The notes: generated from the letters alone by a model not told the origin. A DNA stretch of 64,000 nucleotides from Mycobacterium sp. IS-1496 (GCF_001499995.1 NZ_LQIU01000014.1:22449-86448); one strand, 5' to 3'. Positions 33,292 to 43,358 are shown, counted from the first letter of the stretch. Numbers and translations are program-made.

Positions 33292-33908
33292 CGGAATCGG
33301 CACCCCCGCTGCAGAGCCTGCTCGCCCGCGCGGGCGGAATCCGCGGACTGGTCTCCACCGCCCTGCCCGTCGCCGCCTTCGCCCCGACCTCGGCGTTGTT
33401 CGGGCTGGTTCCCGCCGTCGTGGCCGCGCAGGCCGCTGCGGCCGCCGTCCTCGGGTGGCAACTGGCGCGCGGGGAGTCCACCCGTCCCGCGGTGCTGGGC
33501 TTCGCCGCGGTGGCGCTGTGCGCGGCCGTCGCCTGGATCACCGGCCGCAGCAAGGACTTCTACCTGCCCGGCATCTGGATGTACCTCGGTCTTGCCGTCG
33601 TGTTCACGCTGTCGGTGGTGGTCCGCAGGCCCGCGGTCGGGGTGGTGTGGGCCTGGTTCACCGGCCGCGACGGCTCGTGGCGCGATGTGCGGCGGGTCCG
33701 GAGAGTCTTCGACGCCGCGACGCTGATGATGGCCGCGGTGTCGTGGACGCGCTTCGGCGTGCAGTACCACCTGTACGACAGCGACCGGGAAGGTCTGCTG
33801 GCGGTGGCGCGCATCGCGATGGGCTGGCCGGTGTTCGTCGTGACGTCCACGGCGATCTACCTGGCGGTCCGCGCGGCCAACCGGGCGCTGACTGTCTCGG
33901 AGACCTAA
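33288..33908 (+). CDS. DUF3159 membrane protein
   Basis: A 206-residue actinobacterial DUF3159 protein with about six hydrophobic segments. Recognisable parts are SLLARAGGIRGLVSTALPVAAF, ITGRSKDFYLPGIW and SWTRFGVQYHLYD. The function is unknown. ATG 33288; the paired VTT gene is divergent, 85 bases away. Confidence 0.82.
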   Translation: MTESAPPLQSLLARAGGIRGLVSTALPVAAFAPTSALFGLVPAVVAAQAAAAAVLGWQLARGESTRPAVLGFAAVALCAAVAWITGRSKDFYLPGIWMYLGLAVVFTLSVVVRRPAVGVVWAWFTGRDGSWRDVRRVRRVFDAATLMMAAVSWTRFGVQYHLYDSDREGLLAVARIAMGWPVFVVTSTAIYLAVRAANRALTVSET

Positions 33909-33973
33909 CGATCCAGTTGTGTCTCGGTTTCGGCGCTCGCCTCCGCCGGCCGGGCATGGTCCAGTGGACGGTG

Positions 33974-34489
33974 ATGCCCACCTCCCGCTTCCTCATCCGT
34001 TGGTCCGTCGCCGCGGCGGCGGGTACGGCGCTGCTGAGTCTCGGCGTGCCGCCTGCCGCGGCCGCACCCGTCTCCGACGCGCAGGGGTTCGTCGACTCCA
34101 CCGCCCGCTGCGCCTCACCGAGCACCGCGGTGGCGTACGGCAGAACCGACAGCTCCCGCATCGCGGTGTGCAAGTCACCCGACGGCAAGTACCAGTACCG
34201 CGGGGTGCGGGTCCGCGACGGCGCCAAGCTGATCACCGCGGCGACGGCCACGGGCGACGGCGAGTACGTCGCGTCGAACAACGTGGCCACCTACACCGTC
34301 ACGTCGGAGGCGCTGACCGTCACCATCGGCGACGACGTCGTCCGCGAGGAGACGATGCTGGAGTTCCACGGCCAGACGGCCCCGAGCGCGCCCGCGTCCC
34401 CGGGTGCCGGACCCGCGCCCGCCGAACGCACGCCGACCGCTCCGCTACCGCCGCCGCTGCCCGCCGAGGCCGGGCACCGCGGCACCTAG
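33974..34489 (+). CDS. Secreted protein of unknown function
   Basis: A 171-residue exported protein. The signal peptide runs SRFLIRWSVAAAAGTALLSLGVPPAAAA with cleavage after AAA. The mature domain has two cysteines (ARCASP, AVCKSP) and repeated beta-type stretches, and ends in a Pro/Ala-rich tail (APSAPASPGAGPAPAERTP) as in many mycobacterial envelope proteins. Not recognised. ATG 33974. Confidence 0.72.
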   Translation: MPTSRFLIRWSVAAAAGTALLSLGVPPAAAAPVSDAQGFVDSTARCASPSTAVAYGRTDSSRIAVCKSPDGKYQYRGVRVRDGAKLITAATATGDGEYVASNNVATYTVTSEALTVTIGDDVVREETMLEFHGQTAPSAPASPGAGPAPAERTPTAPLPPPLPAEAGHRGT

Positions 34490-34520
34490 ACGCCGGTACT
34501 CAGTCAGACAGGTCCCTCAG

Positions 34521-35537
34521 TCAGACACTGAGCCGCCGGTAGCGCTGCAGGCGGCGCAGCCCCGCCGCCGGCACCGGACCGTCGCACGGACGCAGCGCCG
34601 CCTCGACGCGCGCACGGACCGCGTCGACGTCGAACCCGGTCCCGATCGCCACCAGGACGTTCGTGCTGCCCGGCGTCCCCGCCGCGACGTGCACGGACGG
34701 GCCGACGACGTTGACGACGTAGCGGCGCGCACGCTCCCGGTAGCGGACCGCGACCGTGCCCTTGAGCCGGTAGACCCCCGCGGGTGGATCTTCGAGCAGG
34801 TCGAACAGTGCGCCGGGGTCGACGCCGCCCTCGCTGGTCGCCGTCACCGACACCGCGTGCACGTGATGGTGCGGATCGTCGTCGGCGCCGTCGATCAGCA
34901 GCTCACGGAAGGACAGTTGGCCGACCGGGGCGTCCGCGTCCGGCACGTCGTACAGCAGCGCCGGATCGACCCGGCCGCCGACGGCGCCGACGATGTGCGC
35001 CTCCGGATGCCGTTCGCGGACCCGGGATTCGATGCGCCCGAGCGCGGCGGCACGCTCCTCGTCGGGGATCTGGTCGAGTTTGTTGACCACCACCAGCGAG
35101 GCCGCCGCGTAGCGGGCGGGCGGTGCGCCGCCGCGGTCGACGGTGTCGAAGTGCATGGCGGCGTCGATGACGTCGACCACGCCGCCGGGCCGCACCCTGT
35201 CCACGCCGCTGAACCGGATGATCCGGGACACCGCGACGGGATCGGCCAGACCGCTCGCCTCGACGATGATCGCGTCCAGGCGCAGCTTCGGGTCGGCCAG
35301 TTTCTCCAGCGCGGCGTCGAGCCCGCCCTCGTCGGGCAGGCAGCAGATGCAGCCACCGGCGATCGACGCCGGCTCGTCGACCTGGCCGGTCACCAGCGCG
35401 GCGTCGACGTTGAGTTCGCCGAAATCGTTGATCACCACGCCCACCCGCGCATCGGGCGCCCGCAACACATGGTTGAGCAGGCTGGTCTTCCCGGCACCCA
35501 GATAGCCGGTCAACGCGATGACCGGGATTGTCGACAC
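34521..35537 (-). CDS. CobW/COG0523-family GTPase metallochaperone
   Basis: A 338-residue G3E GTPase: Walker A GYLGAGKTSLLNH (residues 11-23), the metal-binding GGCICC motif (Cys63, Cys65, Cys66), VEASGLADP as Walker B region, NKLD for guanine, and a His-rich stretch DDDPHHHVHAVSV before the C-terminal CobW_C domain. Such proteins insert zinc or cobalt into client enzymes. No Zur-type box was found upstream, and the metal is not known. GTG 35537. A cobalt role for the nitrile hydratase-like enzyme is possible but unsupported by proximity. Confidence 0.85.
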   Translation of the reverse strand: MSTIPVIALTGYLGAGKTSLLNHVLRAPDARVGVVINDFGELNVDAALVTGQVDEPASIAGGCICCLPDEGGLDAALEKLADPKLRLDAIIVEASGLADPVAVSRIIRFSGVDRVRPGGVVDVIDAAMHFDTVDRGGAPPARYAAASLVVVNKLDQIPDEERAAALGRIESRVRERHPEAHIVGAVGGRVDPALLYDVPDADAPVGQLSFRELLIDGADDDPHHHVHAVSVTATSEGGVDPGALFDLLEDPPAGVYRLKGTVAVRYRERARRYVVNVVGPSVHVAAGTPGSTNVLVAIGTGFDVDAVRARVEAALRPCDGPVPAAGLRRLQRYRRLSV

Positions 35538-35684
35538 CGGACCCCTTTCCGCAGCGCTCGTTCCACAGGGTGAGCCGCCGGTGCTCGTTCGCCCGGCGCT
35601 CGCCGGAATCTTAGGCGTCGCCGTTGACACCGGTATTAGCATCGGTCTCCGGGTCGGGTGGGACACGCGACTGTGGGGGTGGGG

Positions 35685-36383
35685 ATGGACGTCATCGCGA
35701 CGTGGAGAGCTGTGCGCCGGCTGGCCGGGGTGACCGGTCTGGCGTGGGCCGCTGCGGTCGGCGGGGTCATGCCCGCGGCGGCGGCGCAGCCGTGCCCGGA
35801 CGTCGAGGTGATCTTCGCCCGCGGCACCGCCGAACCGCCGGGGATCGGCGGGACCGGGCAGGCGTTCGTCGACTCGCTGCGCTCGCAGATCGGCTTCCGG
35901 ACGCTCGGCGTCTACGGCGTCAACTACCCGGCCAGCAGCGAGTTCACCAGCCCGGCCTTCCCGAGCACCGTCGTCGACGGCATCCGTGACGCGTCGAACC
36001 GGGTCCAGGTCATGTCGGTGATCTGCCCCAACACCCGGTTGGTGCTCGGCGGGTTCTCCCAGGGGGCGATGGTCTCGGGATTCGTCACCGGCGACGTGGT
36101 GCCCCAGGGGGTGACGCCCGCCCCGATGCCGCCCGCGCTGGCCCCGGACGTCGCCGACAACGTCGCCGCGGTGGTCCTGCTCGGCAAGCCGTCGGGACCG
36201 TTCCTGCAGAAGTACGCGATGCCCCCGGTGGTCACCGGACCGCTCTACGGCGCCAGGACGATCGAACTGTGCGCGGCGGGCGATCCGGTCTGCGGGCCGG
36301 GCGGCAACACCACCGCGCACTCGTCGTATCCGGTCAACGGCATGGTCCACCAGGGAGCGGGGTTCGCCGCGATCCACCTGTGA
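35685..36383 (+). CDS. Secreted cutinase-family esterase
   Basis: A 232-residue serine hydrolase with a signal peptide (GVTGLAWAAAVGGVMPAAAAQ). The catalytic triad is visible: GGFSQGA with Ser125, Asp200 in AAGDPVC and His212 in TTAHSS. Four cysteines (37, 114, 196, 203) fit the two cutinase disulphides. Mycobacterial relatives (Cut, CFP21, Cut6) hydrolyse lipid esters at the cell surface. ATG 35685 is preferred, with G-rich sequence just upstream; other starts exist at 35658 and 35673. Confidence 0.88.
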   Translation: MDVIATWRAVRRLAGVTGLAWAAAVGGVMPAAAAQPCPDVEVIFARGTAEPPGIGGTGQAFVDSLRSQIGFRTLGVYGVNYPASSEFTSPAFPSTVVDGIRDASNRVQVMSVICPNTRLVLGGFSQGAMVSGFVTGDVVPQGVTPAPMPPALAPDVADNVAAVVLLGKPSGPFLQKYAMPPVVTGPLYGARTIELCAAGDPVCGPGGNTTAHSSYPVNGMVHQGAGFAAIHL

Positions 36384-36387
36384 GCGG

Positions 36388-37335
36388 TCAGCGGGCTCGC
36401 GCCGGCTCACCGGCGGCGAGGCGTTCCCGCTGCGGCACCACGACGTATCTCGGATCCTTCGTCGACTCCACCCCGGCCTCGAAGACGCCGAAGCGCTGCA
36501 GCGCGCTGCCGGCCAGCAGCGCCGCACCCGACACCGCGAGCACCGCCCGGTTCCGCCCGACGACCGCCCCGGCCGCGCCCCCGACGGTCAGGATCTCGGA
36601 GAGCTGCCGCAGCCGGTGCGCCCTGCCGGTGGTGTAGGCCTCGCCGACGATTCCGAGCCGGTGCTCCATGGTCCGCGACGCCGCGACCTCGAGCGCCGCG
36701 CCCGCGACCGCCATCCGGCGTGCCGGGCCGGATTCGCCGAGCGGTGCCAGCATCATGCCCAGCCCGCCGCCGCTGGCCGCCGCCGATCCGGTGAACACGA
36801 ACGGCAGATAGGGGTGGGCCTCGTTCCATGCGGGAACGGCGGTGTGCGACAACAGGACCGCGGTGTAGGACGCGACACCGGGCGCCACTGCGGCGGCCTC
36901 CAGCCCGGCGGGCCGCGCCGCCCAGCCGAGCAGCCGGCCCACCCGGGTCCGCCGCAGGCGCGCGGGCATCAGCTCCGCCACGGCGGCCACCCCGGCGCCG
37001 GGCCCGTAGGCGCCGAGGATCCACGTGCCCATGCTCATCGGCGAGCTGGGTTTGGCGACCCGCAGCATGTGGTGGAACCGTTCGGGCCTGCCGAGATCAC
37101 CGATCAGGAAGTACATACTCGCCAGCAGACCGACCAGCGAGCCGATCCGCGACACCTTCCGCAGGCCGGGCCTACCCGTCAGATCCGCGCCGGCGGCCAG
37201 CATCGCCGAGCCCGCCGACAGCCCGCCGGTGAACAGGTAGGCCGCGATCATCCAGTTCCACACGGGGGTCTTGAGGATCTGGCGCCCGTAATAGGACCGG
37301 AACTCGGCCTTCGGCACGGCCAACTGCTCCTTCAC
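36388..37335 (-). CDS. nrfD: NrfD-like membrane subunit of formate dehydrogenase
   Basis: A 315-residue NrfD/PsrC-type integral membrane protein with eight to nine helices (WNWMIAAYLFTGGLSAGSAML, GSLVGLLASMYFLIGDLGRPERFHHMLRV, MSMGTWILGAYG). It should anchor the catalytic subunits and hand electrons to the quinone pool; NrfD has no haem. GTG 37335 overlaps the stop of the Fe-S subunit (GTGA). Last gene of the fdh operon. Confidence 0.87.
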   Translation of the reverse strand: MKEQLAVPKAEFRSYYGRQILKTPVWNWMIAAYLFTGGLSAGSAMLAAGADLTGRPGLRKVSRIGSLVGLLASMYFLIGDLGRPERFHHMLRVAKPSSPMSMGTWILGAYGPGAGVAAVAELMPARLRRTRVGRLLGWAARPAGLEAAAVAPGVASYTAVLLSHTAVPAWNEAHPYLPFVFTGSAAASGGGLGMMLAPLGESGPARRMAVAGAALEVAASRTMEHRLGIVGEAYTTGRAHRLRQLSEILTVGGAAGAVVGRNRAVLAVSGAALLAGSALQRFGVFEAGVESTKDPRYVVVPQRERLAAGEPARAR

Positions 37336-38234
37336 GAGCGCCTCGCGAACGCGGACACCGCGATACCCACCAGCGCCGAGGCCGCCATCCCGGCGTACCG
37401 CCACATCGCGCCCGCGTCGCGGGTGGGCACCACCGGATCCGGCGGCAGCCCATACACTTCCGGCTCGTCGAGCAGCAGGAAGAAGGCGCCGTCGCCGCCC
37501 ACCCCGTCGTTCGGGTCGTGGCCGTACAGCCGCGCCTCGGTCGCCCCGCGCTCGTGCAGCTGTTCCACCCGCAGCGCCGCCCGCTCCCGCAGTTCGTCGA
37601 GCGGGCCGAACTGGATCGAATCCGTCGGGCAGGCCTTGGCGCAGGCGGGCTCCAGACCGTCGTGCAGGCGGTCGTAACACAGCGTGCACTTCCACGCCCG
37701 GCCGTCGCCCTCGCGTCGCTCGATCACCCCGTACGGACAGCCCGAGACACAGTAGCCGCAACCGTTGCAGATGTCCTGCTGCACAACGACGGTCGAGAAC
37801 TCGGTGCGGAACAGGGCCCCGGTCGGGCACACGTCCAGGCACCCCGCGTGGGTGCAGTGCTTGCAGACGTCGGAGGCCATCAGCCACCGGAAGTCCGGCC
37901 GCTGGCCGACCATGTCGATCCCCGCGCCGCTGACGTCGGGCATGCCCAGATCGATGGGCTCGCGTTCCGGCGCGGGCTGCTCGATGAACGCGACGTGCCG
38001 CCACGAGTTGGCGCCCAGGTTGCCGGTGTTGTCGAACGACATGCCCAGCAGGTTGAAGCCGTCCCCATCTCCTGAGACGGGGACCTCGTTCCACTCCTTG
38101 CACGCGACCTCACAGGCCTTGCACCCGATGCACACCGAGGTGTCGGTGAAGAACCCGACCCGTTCGGGGTGTCCGGAGTAGCCCGCGTCACCGGCCACGT
38201 CATCGAGTGGGCCGTAGAAGCTGTTCTCGTTCAT
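37332..38234 (-). CDS. fdhB: Formate dehydrogenase beta subunit, four [4Fe-4S] clusters
   Basis: A 300-residue electron-transfer subunit with four Cys motifs: CIGCKACEVAC, CKHCTHAGCLDVCP, CNGCGYCVSGCPYG and CTLCYDRL...CAKACP. This is the FdnH/FdoH pattern. A C-terminal hydrophobic helix (YAGMAASALVGIAVSAFA) should tether it to the membrane next to NrfD. ATG 38234 overlaps the stop of the catalytic subunit (ATGA). Confidence 0.92.
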   Translation of the reverse strand: MNENSFYGPLDDVAGDAGYSGHPERVGFFTDTSVCIGCKACEVACKEWNEVPVSGDGDGFNLLGMSFDNTGNLGANSWRHVAFIEQPAPEREPIDLGMPDVSGAGIDMVGQRPDFRWLMASDVCKHCTHAGCLDVCPTGALFRTEFSTVVVQQDICNGCGYCVSGCPYGVIERREGDGRAWKCTLCYDRLHDGLEPACAKACPTDSIQFGPLDELRERAALRVEQLHERGATEARLYGHDPNDGVGGDGAFFLLLDEPEVYGLPPDPVVPTRDAGAMWRYAGMAASALVGIAVSAFARRS

Positions 38235-41200
38235 GGCGTTTCCTCGGTGTGGTCGGTCGACGCCTTGGTCGTGTCAAGGTCGGTGCCCGTGTCGATCGTG
38301 ATGCGGGCCCGCTGCCGGTACATCGCGATGTACTCGAGCAGCGCGGTCCCGCGCGGGCGCCGCCCGGGCTGGATGTCGCACGTGGCGACCTTGCTCTCCT
38401 GGATGAACACGTTCGGGTCGGCGACCACGCCGAGCAGGTCGTTGACCACGTCACCGTCGACGAGCCCGGCGTTGCCCCAGTGGTAGGGCATCCAGATCTG
38501 GTGCACCACATGGTCGTCGATGCGCAGCGGACGCATCCGGTCGGTGACGAACACCCGGGCGTCCACGGCCGCCCGGCTGGTGATCACGTGCGCCCACTCC
38601 ATGTGGGTCAGCCCGCGTTCGGCCGCCAACTGCGGGGAGACCTCGACGAACAGGCCGGGCTGCAGCTCGGCCAGGTAAGGCAGCTGACGGCTCATGCCGC
38701 CCGCGGTGTGGTGTTCGGTCAGCCGGGCCGCGGTGAACACGTACGGGAACACCTCGCCGTGGCGCTCCGGCGGTGACGGGTTCGACGGATTGTCCGCTCG
38801 CCCATAGACTTTGCGGGCCGGGTTGCCCTGCTGCGCATAGAGCGGGTTGCGCACCGGCGACTCGTGCGGCTCGTAGTGCGTGGGCAGCGGACCGTCCGCG
38901 ACGCCGTTCGGCGCGAACAGCCACGCCTTGCCGTCGGCCTGCATGATGAACGCGTCGTCCCCGTGCAGCGCCTCGACGCCCACCGCCTCGGGTGCGGGCC
39001 GGTAGTCCGGCGGCTTGTGCTTCTCGAAGTCGGGGACGTCGTAGCCGGTCCACTCCTGCGTCTCGGCGTCCCACCAGACGAGCTTCTTGCGCTCACTCCA
39101 CGGCCGGCCCTGCGGGTCCGCCGATGCGCGGTTGTAGAGGACCCGCCGGTTCATCGGCCACGTCCAGCCCCACTCGTTCTCGTAGGGCCCCTGCTGGTCG
39201 TGCGGTTTGCGGCGGGCCGCCTGGTTGACTTCGTCGGCGTACACGCCGCTGTAGATCCAGCAGCCGCTCATGGTGCTGCCGTCGGCCTTGAGCGACATGT
39301 AGTCGTCCACCGCGCGGCCGGTCGTCAGGTCCACGCCGCTGATCCGCCGCAACACGTCCTCACCCGAGGGTTCGTCGCCGTCCATCGCGTAGTCCCAGAA
39401 CAAACTGAGCAGCGGGCGGTCGCGCTCGTCGGTGGAACCGGCCAGCTTCTCCCGCAGGATCCGACCCAGGTGGTAGAAGAACCACAGCTCGGACCGGGCG
39501 TCGCCCGGTGGTTCGACGGCCTTCTCCCGCCACTGCAGCATCCGCTGGGTCTGGGTGAAGGTGCCGGCCTTCTCGACGTGCGAGGCGGCGGGGAACAGGA
39601 ACACCTCGGTCCGGCACGTCTCGGGGGTGATCTCACCCGTCTCGATCTCGGGCCCGTCCTTCCAGAAAGTGGCGCTCTCGATCTCGACGAGGTCGCGCAC
39701 CACCAGCCAGTCCAGGTTCGCCATGCCCAGGCGTTGCAACCGGCCGTGCGCCGACCCGACCGCGGGATTCTGGCCGAGCAGGAAGTATCCGAACACCTTT
39801 CCGTCCACCATGTCCATCACGGTGCGGTAGGTGCCGTGGTCGCCGTTGATGCGCGGCAGGTAGTCGAAACAGAAGTCGTTCTCCGCTCCTGCGTGGTCGC
39901 CCCAGTACTCCTTGAGCAGCGACACCATGTACGCATCGGCGTTGTGCCAGAAGCCTTTCTGGTTGCGGCTCTTGATGTCGTCGAGGTAGTCGGCCAGCGT
40001 CGCCTGGCCCGCCTTCGGCATCGCGAGGTAGCCGGGCAGCAGGTTGAACAGCGTCGGCACGTCGGTCGAACCCTGGATGCTGGCGTGCCCGCGCAGCGCG
40101 AACACCCCACCGCCGGGGCGGCCGATGTTGCCGAGCAGCAGTTGGATGATGGCGCCGGCGCGGATGAACTGGGCGCCCATCGTGTGCTGCGTCCAGCCGA
40201 CGCTGTAGACCAGCGCGGCGGTCCGCTCCCGTCCCGAGTTCTCGGCCCACTTGCGCGCCACCTCGAGGAACTGCTCGGCGGGCACACCGCACACCCGCTC
40301 GACCATCTCCGGGGTGTAGCGGGCGTAGTGCCGCTTGAGGATCTGGTAGACGCAGCGCGGGTGCTGCAGCGTCTCGTCGCGGGGGATCTCCCCGGCGCCG
40401 CCCTCGAGCGGCGGGCCGCCGGACCCGGACTCGTACGCCGCGCTCTCCTCCTTCGCCTCGGCGCCGCCCTTCTCCGGATCGGTGCGCTCGTACTGCCACG
40501 TCGACGGGTCGTAGGACGCGGTCTGGTCGTCGTAGCCGGAGAACAGACCGTCGAGATCCTCGGCGTCGCTGAAGCGTTCGTCGACGATGAACGACGCGTT
40601 GGTGTACGCGGTGACGTACTCCCGGAAGTCCAGGTCGTTGCTCAGGATGTGGTTGATCACCCCGCCGAGGAAGGCGATGTCGCTACCGGCACGCAGCGAG
40701 ACGTGCCGGTCGGCCAGTGCGCTGGTGCGGGTGAACCGCGGGTCGATGTGCACGACCTCGGTGCCGCGGTTCTTCGCCTCGACCACCCACTGGAACCCGA
40801 CGGGATGGGCCTCGGCCATGTTGGATCCCATGATGACGATGAAGTCCGCGTTGACGAGGTCCTGCTGATAGTCCGTCGCCCCGCCGCGACCAAAGGAGGC
40901 CCCCAGACCGGGAACCGTGGCGCTGTGTCAAATACGCGCCTGGTTCTCGATCTGTAACGCCCCCAGGGCGGTAAAGAGTTTCTTGATCAGGTAGTTCTCT
41001 TCGTTGTCGAGCGTCGCCCCACCGAGGCTCGCGACTCCCATGGTGCGGCGCAGGGTGTTGCGGTCGGCGTCGAACTGCTGCCAGCCCTTCTCGCGCGCGT
41101 CGAGCAGGCGGTCGGCGACCATGTCCATCGCCGTGTCGAGGTCGAGGTCCTGCCACTCGGTCGCGTACGGCGGGCGGTACTTGACCTTGGTCAGGCGTTG

Positions 41201-41497
41201 CGGCCCGGTGACCAGCTGTTTGCTCGCAGAACCCTTGGGGCACAGGCGGCCCCGGGAGATCGGGCTGTCCGGGTTGCCCTCGATCTGGACGACCTTGTCA
41301 TCCTTGACGTACACCTTCTGCGCGCATCCCACGGCGCAGAACGGGCAGACGGAGTGGGCGACGTGGTCGGCTTCGGTGGTGCGCGGTGTCAGGGTCAGGG
41401 AGCGCTTCGACTGCGCGGCCTTGCCGCGGCCCAGCGCGTCGTCGCCGGTCAGCTGGCGGTACACCGGCCACGACTCGATCAGCTTCCTGAAGTCCAC
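38231..41497 (-). CDS. fdhA: Selenocysteine formate dehydrogenase catalytic subunit (UGA read as Sec190)
   Basis: A 1088-residue molybdopterin (or tungsten) oxidoreductase that oxidises formate to CO2. The N-terminal [4Fe-4S] site is CPFCAVGC...RLCPKG. An in-frame UGA at 40928-40930 sits in QARI-U-HSATVPGLGASFGRGG, which is exactly the Sec-His site of FdnG/FdhF, and the protein continues for 898 residues after it. A SECIS hairpin follows. GTG 41497 has GAGGAGG five bases upstream; starts up to 41545 are possible. No Tat signal is visible, so the enzyme is probably cytoplasmic-facing. It is the first gene of fdhA-fdhB-nrfD. Confidence 0.95.
40898..40916 (-). promoter_or_regulatory. Bacterial SECIS element in fdhA mRNA
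   Basis: On the minus strand GGUUCCC-GGUCU-GGGGGCC folds into a seven-pair stem (two G-U pairs) with a five-base GGUCU loop. The loop starts 18 bases after the UGA, the same loop and spacing as remembered for E. coli fdhF. SelB should bind here. Confidence 0.9.
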
Positions 41498-41552
41498 ACC
41501 GTCCTCCTCGAGTGGGCTGGCGATACCCGGCGCGCCCCTGATCAAACCACTT

Positions 41553-42899
41553 CTACACGAAGTCGAACATCGGCGGGATCACGGTGACCGCCATGGCCGC
41601 CCACACGCCGAACACGGGGAGGTAGCGGGTCTGCCAGCGTTCGGCGGTGGTGAACGGGATGCGGCCGCGAAGGAAGCCGGCGAGCAGCCGCGCCGACCAC
41701 GTCAGGTTCACCAGCAGAACGAGGTTCAGTCCCAGTGCGGTCACCTTGTTCGGCGTGACGCCGAACTCGGCGATCCGGGTGAGCATGGCGACCAGCATGA
41801 GCAGATCGACCGCCAGCGCGCTGAGCACGAGGACGAGTTGCAGGCGGTCGAACAGGTCGGCCGGGGCCTGCGGGTCGCGCGCGGAGATCGCGTACAGCAC
41901 CAGTCCGAGGACCAGCACCAGGATCAGGTCCATCAGGATCAGCAGGTTGCGGTCGACGCCCACCACGCTGCCCGCCGCCGCGAACGCGACGAGCAGCACC
42001 AGCAGCATGAGGATGGTCAGCGGGGTGAACACCCGGGTGAGGACGGGGGCGATGTTCTCCACCACGTTCTGTTTGGCCTCCACCAGCCAGGCGGCGACGA
42101 CGACGGCGCCCGCCGCGCCGAACGGCAGCACCCAGCTCTCGATCACCCACTCGACGTCCATGCCCAGCGCGTCGAACGCGCCGACGGTCAGCGCGACGAG
42201 GACACCGCCGCCGATACCCAGCAGGGCCAGGTAGACGATCCATTCGCCGGTGAACCGGAGGAAGTCCATGCGGCGGCGGTCCGATCGCCACTGACCTCCC
42301 ACATAGGCCAGGCCGACCACGAACCACAGCACGATCGGCGTGTGGATCACCGCGATCACCTCGGTCGCCCCTTCGGGGCGGAAGGGGTAGCCGTTGAGCA
42401 CCGCCGCCGCCAGTGAGAACGGCACCAGCAGTGCCGCGGCGGCGCGCGGCGGCATCCGGCGCTTCCAGGCGAAGTAGCCCGTGAGGAACGGGAGCACGAA
42501 CAGCGCGGCGTTGCGGGCGAACGCCTGCTCGCCGAGCAGGGCCGAGCCGGCCTTGACCGCGACGGCTGCGCCGACCGCGAGCGCGAGCACCACCCACACT
42601 TCACGCGTCGGGCGGGTCTCTGCGGTGTCGTGTGCGGCGGGCATCAGCACGAGTTGTTTCCACAGCCGGTCGGAGTGTTCGTGTGCGAACTCGCGGGAGA
42701 TGCCGTGCGTGTTGCCCATGCGCTTGACCGCGACGAGGAACGCCTCGTCGCTCATCAGCCCGGCCGCGGCGAGGTCCGAGATCTGGCTGCGCAGATGGTC
42801 TTCCATCTCGTCGGCGTCGGCCGCGGAGATCGACTGATGACGTTCGACGTATCCGCGCCACTGGGCGATCTGCGATTCCAGTGTGGTGTCGGCGTCCAT
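41553..42899 (-). CDS. PadR-partner membrane protein with N-terminal permease-prefix-like domain
   Basis: A 448-residue protein. The first 90 residues are soluble and helical (IAQWRGYVERHQSISAADADEMEDHLRSQ, SDEAFLVAVKRMG), similar to the HAAS/permease-prefix domains that commonly accompany PadR regulators. The rest is about ten membrane helices. The ATG overlaps the PadR stop (ATGA). It lies between selB and fdhA, all on the same strand, but its function is unknown. Confidence 0.75.
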   Translation of the reverse strand: MDADTTLESQIAQWRGYVERHQSISAADADEMEDHLRSQISDLAAAGLMSDEAFLVAVKRMGNTHGISREFAHEHSDRLWKQLVLMPAAHDTAETRPTREVWVVLALAVGAAVAVKAGSALLGEQAFARNAALFVLPFLTGYFAWKRRMPPRAAAALLVPFSLAAAVLNGYPFRPEGATEVIAVIHTPIVLWFVVGLAYVGGQWRSDRRRMDFLRFTGEWIVYLALLGIGGGVLVALTVGAFDALGMDVEWVIESWVLPFGAAGAVVVAAWLVEAKQNVVENIAPVLTRVFTPLTILMLLVLLVAFAAAGSVVGVDRNLLILMDLILVLVLGLVLYAISARDPQAPADLFDRLQLVLVLSALAVDLLMLVAMLTRIAEFGVTPNKVTALGLNLVLLVNLTWSARLLAGFLRGRIPFTTAERWQTRYLPVFGVWAAMAVTVIPPMFDFV

Positions 42900-43255
42900 C
42901 ACGACCACCCTTCGGCGAGCGGCGGGCGGGTGTCGCACCACACGTGGTTCAGCGCGTCGACCACGACGCTCCACTGACTCTGCCGTTCCGCCAGCATCTC
43001 TCGGCCCGCATCGGTGATCGCGTAGTGCTTGCGGCGGCGCCCGGTCTCCGAGACGCCCCACGACGCCGAGACGTAGCCGAGCCGTTCGAGCCGGTGCAGC
43101 AGCGGATACAGCATGCCGTCGGTCCATTGCATGCGGCCGCCGGACAGGTCGTGGACGCGTTTGATGATGGCGTACCCGTAGGACTCGCCCTCGGCGAGGA
43201 TGCCGAGGACGAGTGGTGTCGCGGTGGCCGCCACGAGGTCCTTGTCGATATGCAT
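42899..43255 (-). CDS. PadR-family transcriptional regulator
   Basis: A 118-residue PadR protein: LVLGILAEGESYGYAIIKRV, then MLYPLLHRLERLGYVSASW as recognition region, and RRRKHYAITDAGREML as the wing. It is translationally coupled to the membrane protein after it, a typical sensor pair. A symmetric operator lies just upstream. ATG 43255. Confidence 0.9.
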   Translation of the reverse strand: MHIDKDLVAATATPLVLGILAEGESYGYAIIKRVHDLSGGRMQWTDGMLYPLLHRLERLGYVSASWGVSETGRRRKHYAITDAGREMLAERQSQWSVVVDALNHVWCDTRPPLAEGWS

Positions 43256-43266
43256 AGCGCCTCTAC

Positions 43267-43281
43267 CCTAGCAGCGCTAGG
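43267..43281. promoter_or_regulatory. Perfect inverted repeat upstream of PadR gene
   Basis: CCTAGC-AGC-GCTAGG, 12 bases before the PadR start codon. Six-base perfect arms with a three-base centre suit autoregulation by the PadR protein, which would also control the membrane partner and possibly read-through into fdhA. Confidence 0.6.
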
Positions 43282-43358
43282 TATGGAGCGTCCGGCTTTT
43301 GCGGCTTCCGGGCGGTGTAGCGGTTCAGCGCGTCAACTTTCGTCGACGGGCTCTGCGA

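Noticed and set aside
35538..35684. Zur box or zinc-responsive operator between the CobW-type GTPase and cutinase genes
   Set aside because: No TGAAAATGATTTTCA-like sequence was found; the only notable string is a TTGACA followed by an AT-rich patch, which is a plain promoter.
40831..40930. Two separate formate dehydrogenase genes (40928-41545 and 38231-40831)
   Set aside because: The UGA is at the exact Sec position, the protein homology is continuous across it, and a SECIS hairpin and all Sec machinery genes are present.
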